Assembly: GCA_034359265.1 (NCBI GenBank)
Contig: CP136894.1
Location: 31,278,501 to 31,342,500, forward strand
Reading direction: 5' to 3'
Source: Canna indica
Taxonomy: Eukaryota > Streptophyta > Magnoliopsida > Zingiberales > Cannaceae
Length of the DNA: 64,000 nt
Shown here: one piece after another, positions 1 to 9,967 of the stretch
How positions within the stretch are numbered: the first letter of the stretch is position 1
How the letters are laid out: each line of letters starts with the position of its first letter
Notes under the pieces: generated by a model
What the model saw: only the letters and a program-made list of their open reading frames with translations
What the model was told of the DNA's origin: nothing
Database searches by the model: none
Made by a program: the position numbers and the translations under genes

Positions 1-1189
1 AAAATATGTCACAGCACATAAATTATAAAGAAATTATTCTATAGCTACTACCATAAATAACCACATGATTGCAACAATAAAGTAATTAAATTCTGCATTT
101 AATAAATAAATTCCAGCAAGGTAATATTTTATCTAACATGGTAATTTCAATACTAGCATTAGTGATTCGACGAAGGAAATTTCACGATTCATATACCAAA
201 CATAATGTTAGCCATATATGCGCATTCAAGAAGATACTCTTCTATAAACTTTAAAATTTATCTACTAATATCAACAATCCGTTTATCAATTTCTTAATCT
301 ACATTTTCAATCGACGAATATAATCTCTAAAAGAAGGAATAAACATATTTGATCGAATCCACCCTCCTCCCCACTCGGCCGAACCCTCAGCCACGGTTAT
401 CATGCTCGGCTGAGCCTTTTCAAGGTGGGAAAGAGGAATTCTGACCATACTAAAAAAAATCGAATAATTAATCTACTTAATCATGAAAGGAGTTCGAACT
501 AAGGGGTTTAAACCACTCGAGCGAATTGGGGAAAATTTTTGCATGACCTTTCCCATTTTTCCCTTATTTGGCTGGCCCCTAAAAATCAAAAAAATCATCG
601 TGGAAACGTTCATCAATCGACACTAGATGCATAAAGGAACCATAAAACTCGAAAAGCCTTGAAGATACGATGAGATTCAATGCGAGAATCGACAAATCCC
701 CAATTTCAATGGGTTGGCCACATGCCTACTCTACGAGTCTAGGTTCGACCACTCACCATGATCAAAGAGGAAGACGATGTAGGTGACAATGATTTCGATC
801 TCTGGCGATGACACCAACTTCTCGCGCCGCCACTCGAAATCCCCTTCTATCCCTTCACTTCGAGCTGCGTGTAGCTCATCTCCTTGAGCCATTTGGCGGC
901 TAAGGTAATATTTATTTTATTTTATTTTGACCAAATTTCCCTCCTCACCTAAAAACCCCTACTCGACTCAATCTAAGCCTGATTCGAGCCCCGACTCGAT
1001 TCGCGAGTACGATTTCAAACCCAACTCAATCATCCCAACTCAAGATCATAAAAATAACAATTATCATTAATTTATAAAAATATTAAATTATACATTCTAC
1101 TCGCGGTGATTTCGCGACTCGACCCGGCTATCTCCCGATTTGGTGCGCTGCACCAAATAAATTTATATTAGGAAACCTTGGGTATTACA
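1..1189 (-). mobile_element. LTR fragment, family A (minus orientation)
   Basis: The sequence aligns with the right part of the solo LTR at 2127-11654 (compare 1-120 with about 10465-10580) and ends with the family A terminus, read on the minus strand as TGTAATACC followed by a 'GGTGCAGCGCACCA'-type block. The other end lies outside the window. No coding sequence is seen. The family is defined by several copies here (41823, 44476, 56505). It is probably the LTR of the gypsy type carried by element E, which has this LTR directly after its polypurine tract. Confidence 0.75.
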
Positions 1190-1591
1190 ATTATATTGCT
1201 TATCGATTGCTATTATATTCAGAAGGACCACTCACTGAGTTCCTCGTTGACTCATGGTTTTATTGTTTTTGTTTTATAAAGCCTGACCAGTGAGGTACGA
1301 CTTGATGGCATGGTGTGGATGGAGGGCGGGTGGTGTCGCAGATCTCGTACCAGGTAGTTGCATAGTCATAATCGTGTAGAGATAGTGTTAGTTTATGTAC
1401 TGTGTCATTTCCTTGATCATTGAGTTGTAAACTTATTATCAAACATTTAAATAAAGTTTAGCAAACTTCGTTTATATTTTCTATGTCAGTCTGGTTCCAT
1501 ATTGTTATTTTGTTGATAAGTGCATGTGGTAGGCTTCGGGGTACATACATCTACCCTGGCCGGTCACGCGACCCTGAGTCAGGGCATGACA
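1190..1591 (+). mobile_element. LTR 3'-end fragment, family A (plus)
   Basis: It matches the last 400 bases of the family A LTR at 49055-51075, including the 'CACTCACTGAGTT' and 'GCCTGACCAGTGA' blocks, and ends in GGGCATGACA, the usual family terminus. It abuts a minus-strand LTR end at 1189 and another LTR end fragment at 1592, so this is a junction of broken insertions. Confidence 0.7.
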
Positions 1592-1960
1592 ACTCACCAT
1601 TCTTTTGGCGTAAATCCTGATCACTAAGGTTCGATGCGGTTGGTGGCGGCAAGCTCTGGTGGTAAGTCTTGTAGTCGTTATGATGTAGTCGAGTGTTAGT
1701 TTGAGTTTAGTGTCCTATCCTTAAACAAGTAAAACTTGGTACTGTGTTACTTACTTGAGTTTGTTTCCTTGTGCGGTAATCACCTTTGATTTTTGGATTG
1801 GTAGTGATCAGTCCTTAAATGTTCATTGGTATCGTTTGAGTTTACGTTATGCATGGTTTATAGTTCTTATTTATGTTTGGATTGCTTGTTGTGTGGGTAT
1901 GCTTCGGAGTGCTTGTCCGCACTTTGGCCGGTCACGTGACCCCGGATTTGGGGTGTGACA
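1592..1960 (+). mobile_element. LTR 3'-end fragment, family B-like
   Basis: It resembles the last 370 bases of the G1 LTR (about 16070-16440): a CACCATTCT start, a GTGGCGGC block, a 'GTCCGCACT..GGCCGGTCACGTGACC' block and a GGGTGTGACA terminus. Only the LTR end is present. The AT-rich host repeat starts immediately after it. Confidence 0.7.
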
Positions 1961-2126
1961 TAAAACTTTCTAATTTGTATGAAATATTTAATCATCATAA
2001 ACTATAGATTTAAAATGAGTAATGTTGGATAACAATATTTGTAGATATGTTGCATATTATATAAAAAGTAGAATAATGCTATATTCTTCCTGAATTAGAG
2101 TGCACATATCGATAATAAAAATATTT
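1961..2126. repeat. AT-rich host repeat, copy 1, left part
   Basis: It is co-linear with 61395-61505 further right, apart from an extra segment of about 45 bases in this copy. It is interrupted at 2127 by a solo LTR and resumes at 11660. No coding potential is seen. Confidence 0.75.
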
Positions 2127-2775
2127 TGTCACGTCCAAACTTGGGGTCTCGTGATTGGCCAGGGTCTATGTCTTACCATGAAGCCTACCACATACACAGA
2201 ATATCAACATACTGATACAACAAACTATCTAGAAAAAAATATCCGAGTAAGAGAGAAACGGTGCAAACTTTTATTAAGTTTTAAAGAAGGTTCACAATTT
2301 TCAAAGAGTTGCAAACATACCAAATATGAAGACAAACAGCTTGCGTTAAAGTCGAATACCAAATTCTCAAAACAACATCTCTCAGTGTATGTAACAAAAA
2401 AAGGACAAATCTAGACACAACGACTACGACTACTGGACGCTGCTACGAGATCTATGCCACTGCCTGCACTCCAACTGCACCTTGACTCCAAGCCTCACCT
2501 CACTGGTCGGGCACTGCAAAACAAAAGAAATAAACCGTGAGTCCACATGGGACTCAGTGAGCGGTCCTTCCAAACTTCCACATAAATCACCAATAACAAC
2601 ATGCATAAAAGTCAGCAATTTGTAATTGTAGGGATCTAATCTAAGCAAGATGTAACAACCGGCCTGACGGCCATCCTGTATAAACCGTATGCCCGGGCCA
2701 AAATGGCCCCACACCACAAGATAACAACCCGGTCGCATGACCCACACCTCATATAAGGAAAGTCAAACAAACACC

Positions 2776-3178
2776 CACTACTAGAAAAATGGGCATCAGC
2801 AACGGCTGAGGCCGTTGCTGAGCCGTTGCTGAAGAGCATCAGCAACGGCCGAGCCGTTGCAATAGAGCCGTGACAGAAAGTCGCGTTGCTGATGACTTAG
2901 CAACGGATCAGCAACGGCCGCTCGGGCCGTCGCTCAAAACATTATCAGCAACGGCCGCTCGGGCCGTTGCTAAAAATATTATCAGCAACGGTTTTACCAC
3001 GGACCCGGAGCCGTTGCTGATAACATTAATAGCAACGGCCTCGAGTCCGTAGCAACGCCGTTAGTAAAACCCCGTCGCTAAGCCGTTGCTGTAGGTCATC
3101 AGCAACGGCTGTCGATACACTTTTAGCAACGGCTTTCCCACGGACGGCCGTGGGAAAGCCGTTGCTGATGACCTATAC
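2776..3178. repeat. CACTA left end: TIR and subterminal repeat array
   Basis: After the 12-bp inverted repeat, the segment holds more than a dozen copies of AGCAACGGC or its complement GCCGTTGCT, many paired as short palindromes, for example around 3127-3168. In En/Spm elements subterminal motifs of this kind bind the TNPA-type protein. That role is inferred here. Confidence 0.85.
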
Positions 3179-3452
3179 CTGCAAGCAGAAAAATTTCAAA
3201 TTTCTAATTTTCATTGATACATTGATACATTTATCTGATACATAACTCACACACCCATACCCTCATACACACATTCATTCACACATCACAAACACACCAA
3301 GATATACATCAAAACAATTATATTTATATTGATAATTATCCACGATAGTATAAAAACAATTCAAATGCAAAATTGAAGTATCAATATCCAAACAAAATAA
3401 GTTAAACAAGTTCAATATCTTAGTAACAAGTTCAATATCCAAACAAAAAATC

Positions 3453-4973
3453 TCACGATGACGATGGAGGATGGTCTGGATCATATGGCGGGGTCTGGAG
3501 TGCTTGAGTGTACACCGGCGTGGACTGACTCGAGGACGATGGATTAGATGATGCCGAAGAGATGCCTGCTGCGGGATGACCTGACATGTTGCGTAGCATA
3601 GCATGCATCTCCTCCATCATCTGAGTCTGACGCGCGACCGTCTCCTCTAGAGTCCTTATTCTGCTACTATGATCATAACTGGATCTAGAGGTGGACGGCC
3701 GCTCACCAGCGACCGGAGGGGTCGGTGCCCCAAGTGGCCCTAGCACGGCTCGCGCATGACCACTATCTGCGAAGCCATATACGCGGCCATGATCCCAGCC
3801 ACCTGCGGCCTCGACCCACGATGCTGCGTCAAAGTCCTCGGGGGTACCCCCGCGCTGCACCACCCTCTGGCTGTACGTCTCCTACTCGAGTTTGATTTTT
3901 TGTTTAATATTTATCATAAAACTTAAATTATAAATATATAATGAATAATTTAAACAAATATATAATTACCACAATGTATGCAGCGCGGTTGTCGATGTAC
4001 TCCCCCGTCCCATGTGCTCGACGGTGAGTCCGCTCAAACACCGCCATCGGGGAGGGTCGCTGGATAGTCCCGTCATCCGACATCGTCGTCTACATTTACA
4101 AAACAAATACATTAATTAGTACACATAATAACAAATAAAATATATAATTAAACGATATACTTACCATACGGTTTGCGTGCACTGCAAATGCAACAGAGCC
4201 GCCGGTGTGACGCGCTGCTCCCCCCGACATGCGATTTCTAGCCGCATTCTGAGAAACCTCCTGCCATCGATCCGTCGACCATATCCCCACGAGCTGGTCC
4301 CATATATCCGGAGTAATCCAACTGGGGCCGTATCCCTGAGTCTCCGCGATGTTAGTGGTCCCAGCTCGGGCCATCGCTCGGGACCGAGCCTGCCCCAGCT
4401 GCCCGTTGTACCTTGCCCGGGAAATAGACTCCCAGGCAGCGTAAATGAAGGACCTCTGGTCCTCGGCCCATGTATAGCGAGCCTGCAAAATAATAATATC
4501 AGTACCAATTCTTAATATATCATCATGCATGTAAAAAAAAAAAAAATACGTGCCTCAAACTCGCGCCATAACATGTCGACGTGCTCGCTAGGCACGTGAG
4601 ACCACGTAGGCCATGCCCCGTGCATGTATCGTCGAATAGTAGAAGAAATGCTCCTCGGCACTTCTTCTTGCTCGAACCTGCACAACAAAAATAAATTTTA
4701 ATATTATATTATGATATAATGAATTTGTAATGATTCATAATTCATGATATATTACCGCTCCCCAATCACGCTAATCAATCTACGTGACTCTGTGGCTGGT
4801 GGAGGCTGCCACCTGTTCGGCCCGCGTGGCCGCCTGCGTCTGGATGTACTAGCCTCGGCAGTATCATCCTCATGAGGATCAGCAACAGGAGGATCAGCAG
4901 CATGAGTAAGTGCTGGAGTCTCACCGATCGGAGACTCCGAAGCTCTCCTGCGTCGATAACCACGACCAGACAT
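3453..4973 (-). CDS. CACTA second protein, Transposase_24 (Ptta/En/Spm) family, five exons
   Basis: Likely DNA-binding partner of the transposase (TNPA/TNP1-like role, inferred). I place exons at 4973-4756, 4677-4554, 4482-4165, 4089-3970 and 3881-3453, which join in frame to 402 codons plus a stop. Exon 1 is a basic, disordered N-terminus (GRGYRRRRASES). Exon 2 gives WPTWSHVPSEHVDMLWREF. Exon 3 gives PDIWDQLVGIWST and HTGGSVAFAVHANRM, and exon 4 gives MAVFERTHRRAHG; together these are hallmarks of plant Ptta/En/Spm proteins. The last exon has a short coiled-coil-like stretch (RIRTLEETVARQTQMMEEM) and a Ser/Pro-rich tail. Introns are GT-AG except intron 2, which keeps the frame only as GC-AG. 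The start lies 77 bases downstream of the transposase stop on the same strand, so a shared precursor transcript is possible, as in En/Spm. No disabling mutation is seen. Confidence 0.8.
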
Positions 4974-5050
4974 ATCTGTCGAACAGACATATAATCAGAT
5001 TATTGTATAAATAGTAGAGATATATTTAATAAAATATATATACTTTACAA

Positions 5051-8000
5051 TTATTCCTCATCATCTGAATAATAGTCTTCGAATTCTTCTTCTTCTTCCT
5101 CTTCTTCCTCTTCGTCATCTTCTTCATCTCCAGCTTCCTTAATTTCATGATCGTCATCATCAGCATATTCAACTTCTAATTGAATTGACGTTGTGTCTGC
5201 ATCCTCGAGTATTGGAATAATACGATCCACAGCAGGAAGATCATCTTCTTGATAGAAACCAGGAGGATCATTTTCTCCTACTATCGGATCAATTTTTCCT
5301 CTACCTTTTGTCTTACAGACTACACGCCAATCTGCTCTATCTTTATTTCGAGCCGGATACTTCGCGTAATATACTTGTTCGGCTTGTGATGCCAATATAA
5401 ATGGCTCATTTGCTGCCAATTTCGATTTGTAATTAACCTCAACAAGTTTGTATTTTTGATGAACTTTCATGCCCCTTTCTGTTGTATCGAACCAATGACA
5501 TCTAAATAGGAACACTGATTTCAAGCCGAAGTAGTGCAACTCTATCACTTCTTCCACTAGTCCATAGAAATCCATATCACATTCAACATAGGTTGTCCCT
5601 TTCACGCAGACCCCAGCATTCATCGTCTTTTTTGTAGATGAATATTCAACCGTGTGAAATTTATACCCGTTAACAAAATATCCGCTATAGCACGACACAA
5701 GTCGCGACGGTCCACTAACAAACTCAAATATTTTTTCATCTATTTCAGCTCTGTGATCTTTGCTGTAAGTCTGAATCCAAGAAGGGAAATCACGATTCCG
5801 TAATGTCTCCAATTCTTGATCGTTGTGAATAGAGTATTTTTGCACCATCTCAATGTCAAATATTTCAATGAATTGTTCAATCTCTGGACAATTGAGTAAT
5901 ACATACAAGTGTGCCAAATGATACTCTTCATCGCTTAAGTGTCGAGATGGACGAGAACCAAAAGCACGACCAGAGTGACAAAATATATTTAAACGTCCAT
6001 CTGAATGTCGAACACCCCCGTCGTCGTTACGTGGAAGACGATCAAATCTTGTCTGTACTGTCGATTCAAAGTAAAATGAGCAGAATGTTGAAATTTCTTG
6101 GATGATATACGATTCAGATATTGATCCTTCAACAGCTGCGGTGTTCTTTACTTTTTTCTTCAGACGATTCATGTATCTTTCAAATAAGTACATCCAACGA
6201 TATTGAACGGGGCCACCAACTCGTGCCTCGTATGCCAAGTGTATCGGTAGATGCTCCATCGAGTCAAAAAATGCAGGAGGGAAAAACTGCTCCAGCTTGC
6301 ATATGATTTCAACAATATTATTTTCAAGTGTTGACATATCTTCGACTCGAAGGACATTTGCACAGATGCTTCTAAAAAACATACTTAATTCAGTCAACGG
6401 ACCCCAAATATTATCAGGTAGAAGATCTCGAAATGCGATCGGAAGTAATCTCTGCATGAATACATGACAATCATGGCTCTTCATCCCTGATATTTTGCAA
6501 TCATCGACGTTCACACATCGAGATAAGTTTGAAGCATATCCATCGGGTAATCTGAGTTCTTTTACCCATTGACAAACATCTTTGATCTGTTGTTTATTTA
6601 ACACATATAGGGCCTTCGGTTTCAGATATCGTCCGTTGACCTCTTGTAACTCCAACTCTGGTCTTTTACAAAGTATTTTCAGATCATGTCGGGCTTTGAC
6701 ATTATCTTTAGTTTTTCCAGAAATATCCATCACAGTGTTGAAAATATTATCAAACACATTTTTTTCAATGTGCATGACATCTAAATTATGTCGAATCAAT
6801 AATGAACTCCAATAGGGCAATTCCCAAAAGATACTTTTTTTCACCCAGTTGTGTGTTTGGCCAAAACCTGACACTCTTTCATTGCGACCGAATACAATAT
6901 CTGGAAGTGCTGAAACACGTGCTAACATTTGTTCACCAGACAACATCGGTGGTGGCCCATCTCTTTCGACTCTGCCCTTAGTAAATTTATTACGATTCCT
7001 TCGATACTGGTGATGAACCTGTAGGAATCGACGATGACAATCAAAGAATGAGATTTTTCGTCCGTTCTGAAGACTGATTGATTTAGAGTGTTCCATACAA
7101 TACGGGCAAGAGAGTCGGCCGTGAGTGCTCCAACCCGACAACATGCCGTACGCGGGGAAATCATTGATTGTCCACAAGACCGCGGCCTTTAAATTGAAGT
7201 TTTGCTTCCGATGACAATCATAAGTGACAGCTCCCTCAGTCCACAATGTTTTCAATTCATCTATCAAGGGTCTGAGAAATATGTCAATTTCTTTTCGCGG
7301 ACCCTTAGGACCCGGAATAATCATCGAAAGATAAATAAATTCATCTTTCATGCACATTGACGGTGGCAAATTATAAACTGTCAGCAGCACTGGCCAAACT
7401 GAATAAGGAGTTGCAGAATGTCCAAACGGATTAAAACCATCTGTGCACAATCCCAATCTGATATTTCTAGTATCCATAGCAAATGAAGGATAACATGTAT
7501 CCAAATGTTTCCATGCTTCACTGTCAGATGGATGAGTCATTACTGTATCATCACGACTTCTTGCATGCCAACTCATGTAGGGGGCTGTCTTTTCCGACAT
7601 GAATAATCTTTGAAGCCTCGGTGTTAGTGGAAAATACCGAAGCACCTTAAACGGGATATTTTTCTGTCGGACCGATTTCTTCTCCTTGTAACGAGGGTGT
7701 TGACATACAGGGCATTTATCCAACTGCACATTTTCTTTATAATATAAAATGCAGTTATTTTGGCACGCGTGTATTTTTTCGTACCCAAGCCCCAATTTTC
7801 TCATTAGCTTTTTAGTCTTATAAAAAGTAGGCTCAAACTTGTTATCAGTAGGCAGCATTCCATTAATCAATCCAGCAATCCGATCATACGCAACTCCGCT
7901 GATATTACAATCGGCCTTGATGTTTAAGAGCTGTGTCATTGCTGAAAACCTAGTGTATTTAGGACAATTCTCATACAAAGGTTCATCGGCAGCTTTCAAC

Positions 8001-8542
8001 ATCTCGTAAAATTCTGCAGCTTCTTTATTCGGTAATTCAATCTCTACCGCAGCCCCTACTTCTGTGATATCAACCGCTGTAGTATCTGGTGGGACTGATG
8101 TCTGAAGAACTGGCCGATCAACATTATCATTCAGGCGGAATTGACCCCCAAGAATATCAAGTATCATAGTTCTATAGGGATTACATTGACCGGATGAAGA
8201 AGCACCAGCAGAGGAAGATTCACCATATGTCTGAAGGACAGGATTGCTCGACGTCCCGACTTCGCGTGACTCCCCGTGACAAGTCCATAGAAAATATCTT
8301 GGTGCAAATCCTTTGGTATATAGATGCAGAGTGACAGTCTCCCGATCCAAAAATCGTCCATTCGAACAAATGCGGCACGGACATCGGATTTGATCACCCA
8401 TGCTAACGAAATTCCGATTCGAATAGGCGAAATTTAGGAAGTACGTTACGCCTAATCGAAACTCATTCGTTAAAGCTCCACGATCAAGACGTCGGTACAT
8501 CCAACTTCGATCAGCCGACATGATTCTGTCAATCAATGACAA
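5051..8542 (-). CDS. CACTA transposase (TNPD/TNP2 type), intact
   Basis: Single-exon protein of 1163 residues that should cut at the CACTA ends and mediate cut-and-paste transposition in the nucleus. In order: a transposase-associated domain (about 10-92, with CPCRICSNG and LYTKGF), a Transposase_21 domain (about 225-640, with CPVCQHPRY, LGLCTDGFNPFG around Asp368, INDFPAYGMLSGW, CPYC and HNLDVMHIEKNVFDN near 585-599), a DUF4218-like region (about 670-830, with SHDCHVFMQRLLPIA and YLFERYM), and a DUF4216-like region (about 985-1075, with VFLFRCHWFD). The C-terminus is strongly acidic, mostly Glu/Asp after residue 1126. Length and domain order match plant TNPD/TNP2 proteins and there is no internal stop. 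The start chosen is the first Met of the frame, just ahead of the transposase-associated domain. Exact catalytic residues are inferred from the family. Confidence 0.93.
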   Translation of the reverse strand: MSLIDRIMSADRSWMYRRLDRGALTNEFRLGVTYFLNFAYSNRNFVSMGDQIRCPCRICSNGRFLDRETVTLHLYTKGFAPRYFLWTCHGESREVGTSSNPVLQTYGESSSAGASSSGQCNPYRTMILDILGGQFRLNDNVDRPVLQTSVPPDTTAVDITEVGAAVEIELPNKEAAEFYEMLKAADEPLYENCPKYTRFSAMTQLLNIKADCNISGVAYDRIAGLINGMLPTDNKFEPTFYKTKKLMRKLGLGYEKIHACQNNCILYYKENVQLDKCPVCQHPRYKEKKSVRQKNIPFKVLRYFPLTPRLQRLFMSEKTAPYMSWHARSRDDTVMTHPSDSEAWKHLDTCYPSFAMDTRNIRLGLCTDGFNPFGHSATPYSVWPVLLTVYNLPPSMCMKDEFIYLSMIIPGPKGPRKEIDIFLRPLIDELKTLWTEGAVTYDCHRKQNFNLKAAVLWTINDFPAYGMLSGWSTHGRLSCPYCMEHSKSISLQNGRKISFFDCHRRFLQVHHQYRRNRNKFTKGRVERDGPPPMLSGEQMLARVSALPDIVFGRNERVSGFGQTHNWVKKSIFWELPYWSSLLIRHNLDVMHIEKNVFDNIFNTVMDISGKTKDNVKARHDLKILCKRPELELQEVNGRYLKPKALYVLNKQQIKDVCQWVKELRLPDGYASNLSRCVNVDDCKISGMKSHDCHVFMQRLLPIAFRDLLPDNIWGPLTELSMFFRSICANVLRVEDMSTLENNIVEIICKLEQFFPPAFFDSMEHLPIHLAYEARVGGPVQYRWMYLFERYMNRLKKKVKNTAAVEGSISESYIIQEISTFCSFYFESTVQTRFDRLPRNDDGGVRHSDGRLNIFCHSGRAFGSRPSRHLSDEEYHLAHLYVLLNCPEIEQFIEIFDIEMVQKYSIHNDQELETLRNRDFPSWIQTYSKDHRAEIDEKIFEFVSGPSRLVSCYSGYFVNGYKFHTVEYSSTKKTMNAGVCVKGTTYVECDMDFYGLVEEVIELHYFGLKSVFLFRCHWFDTTERGMKVHQKYKLVEVNYKSKLAANEPFILASQAEQVYYAKYPARNKDRADWRVVCKTKGRGKIDPIVGENDPPGFYQEDDLPAVDRIIPILEDADTTSIQLEVEYADDDDHEIKEAGDEEDDEEEEEEEEEEFEDYYSDDEE

Positions 8543-8595
8543 TTTCTTTGGTTAATGTCTTTAGGTGAGATTGTCCTATTCCATTCGGGATTTAT

Positions 8596-8785
8596 GTTAT
8601 TCGTACTGCACTTACGTTTTTATTTTAACTGTTAACTAATTATTCTAAATTTCGATAGCATCTCCCTACAGTTCTCCGAATACGCATATCATCTGGGCGC
8701 GTATCGGAGAACAAGAGAGATGTTGCCGAAATTTAGAATAATTAGTTAACAGTTAAAATAAAAACGTAAGTGCAGTACAAATAAC
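8596..8785. repeat. Near-perfect 190-bp inverted repeat upstream of the transposase
   Basis: Bases 8596-8654 and the complement of 8727-8785 match over 59 positions with one mismatch. The pairing continues inward with a few bulges (ACAGTTCTCCGAATACGC against GCGTATCGGAGAAC), leaving a loop of about 10 bases. Transcribed as part of the transposase leader (its start is at 8542), it would fold into a long hairpin. It could be a small foldback insertion or a young microRNA-like precursor. It encodes no protein. Confidence 0.9.
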
Positions 8786-8998
8786 TATATTCCCAAATTG
8801 TCCAATCAGGGACAATTCAAGAATTGTACGTCGTATAAAAGATCATCTACTTCTTTTACACGAACATACAATCCCCGAACGGATCTAAGGTTTTGCTAAA
8901 TCATATCCGATTCGTCGATGCGTACGTGAAACATATCAACTCGTCGGATGGATGATTATTTTCTAAATGTTTCGAGACAGTTCGAGTCCATATTGGAC

Positions 8999-9226
8999 GA
9001 TTTCGGCGCGCGTCCGAAGTGGATGATTCCGGCGCGAGTCCGAAGTGGACGATTCCGGCGCGAGTCCGAATTGGACGATTCCGGCGCACGTCCGAAGTGG
9101 ATGATTCCGGCGCGAGTCCGAATTGAACGATTCCGGCGCGCGTCCGAAGTGGACGATTCCGGCGCGAGTCCGAATTGGACGATTCCGGCACGCGTCCGAA
9201 GTGGACGATTCCGACGCGCGTCCGAA
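8999..9226. repeat. 26-bp minisatellite, about nine units
   Basis: Tandem 26-base units of the form GATTCCGGCGCG.GTCCGAA.TGGAC start at 8999, 9025, 9051, 9077, 9103, 9129, 9155, 9181 and 9207 (last partial). From the third unit, TCCGAAGT and TCCGAATT forms roughly alternate, suggesting a 52-base higher-order unit. It lies in the presumed upstream region of the transposase gene. It creates spurious frames on both strands. Confidence 0.92.
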
Positions 9227-9344
9227 ATTAATCTAAACCCTAATAATTAATCTAACAAATTAAACAATTAATCTAAACAATTAATTAACATTTATAAAAT
9301 AATTAATTATCAATTTCAAAACAATAAATATATATACATATATA

Positions 9345-9665
9345 TATATTCCGGCGCCGAAGTCCACCCTCCGGCGCCGGCGTACAGTGGCCGGACACAC
9401 TGTCCGACCACTGTAGAAGGTCCGGCGGCGGCCATAGTCCGACCGCCGCCGGCCGAAACCCTAGAAATAGGGTTTCGGTCGGATTTTAACATCTCCGGCC
9501 GAAACGGTATAGGCCGGCCGATCAACATACCGGCAGTAGCGGCAGCGGCGCGGCGGCGAGAGGCGTCGGCGTCGGCAGCAGCGGCGAGCGGTGTCGGCAG
9601 GAGCGGCGGCGGCAGCAGCGGGAGGAAGAAGGGTCAGGCGCGGCTGCGTGCCCTATATAAACTTA
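9345..9665 (-). promoter_or_regulatory. GC-rich upstream region with a TATA-like box (candidate CACTA promoter)
   Basis: The stretch is very GC-rich (repeated CCGGCGGC and GGCGGCAGC). It ends with CTATATAA at 9653-9660, which reads TTATATAG on the minus strand toward the transposase gene. It lies between the right subterminal repeats and the leader, where a CACTA promoter is expected. Inferred only from position and the TATA-like sequence. Confidence 0.4.
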
Positions 9666-9967
9666 TCAGCAACGGCTCACTCGCCCGTTAGAAAGCCGTT
9701 GCTGATAATTTATTATCAGCAACGGCTCACTTATCCGTTAGCAAGCCGTTGCTGAAAATTAAAACATCAGCAACGGCTCGCCTATCCGTATGATCGCCGT
9801 TGCTTATAATTAAAATAATCAGCAACGGCTCGGTTTTCCGTTAGAACGCCGTTGCAGATATAGATATCTGCAACGGCTCGGGCGGCCGTAAGAAAGCCGT
9901 TGCAAATAGCAACGGCTTGAGCGGCCGTTGCTGATAGCCGTTGCTGAAGACCAAGTTTCTAGTAGTG
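9666..9967. repeat. CACTA right end: subterminal repeat array and TIR
   Basis: Repeats of about 55 bases of the form ATCAGCAACGGCTC, spacer, then GCCGTTGCTGATAAT occur in pairs, mirroring the left end. They finish at TTTCTAGTAGTG. These are probable binding sites for the partner protein. Confidence 0.85.

Larger units (their letters stand above)
2776..9967 (-). mobile_element. Complete CACTA (En/Spm-type) DNA transposon
   Basis: Perfect 12-bp terminal inverted repeats CACTACTAGAAA (2776-2787) and TTTCTAGTAGTG (9956-9967) are flanked by a perfect 3-bp target duplication ACC (2773-2775 and 9968-9970), as the superfamily requires. Both subterminal regions carry dense short repeats with the core AGCAACGGC in both orientations. 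Inside, on the minus strand, are an uninterrupted 1163-residue transposase gene and a spliced partner gene. The element inserted into a family A LTR: joining the flanks restores the block seen at about 42730-42780 in another copy. Intact ends, duplication and genes suggest a recent, possibly autonomous copy. Confidence 0.95.

Noticed and set aside
3275..3604. 109-residue minus frame beside the CACTA partner gene
   Set aside because: It overlaps the last exon (3881-3453) in another frame and extends into AT-rich noncoding DNA.
4161..4515. 112-115-residue frames on both strands
   Set aside because: Shadows of exon 3 of the Transposase_24 gene; the retained frame carries the family motifs.
8999..9226. 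CRISPR-like array
   Set aside because: Units are contiguous with no unique spacers, and the genome is a plant nucleus; it is a minisatellite.
8948..9250. Repetitive 96-100-residue frames on both strands
   Set aside because: Both come from the 26-bp minisatellite. Tandem units whose period is not a multiple of three keep frames open in a repeated pattern; no start context or domain.
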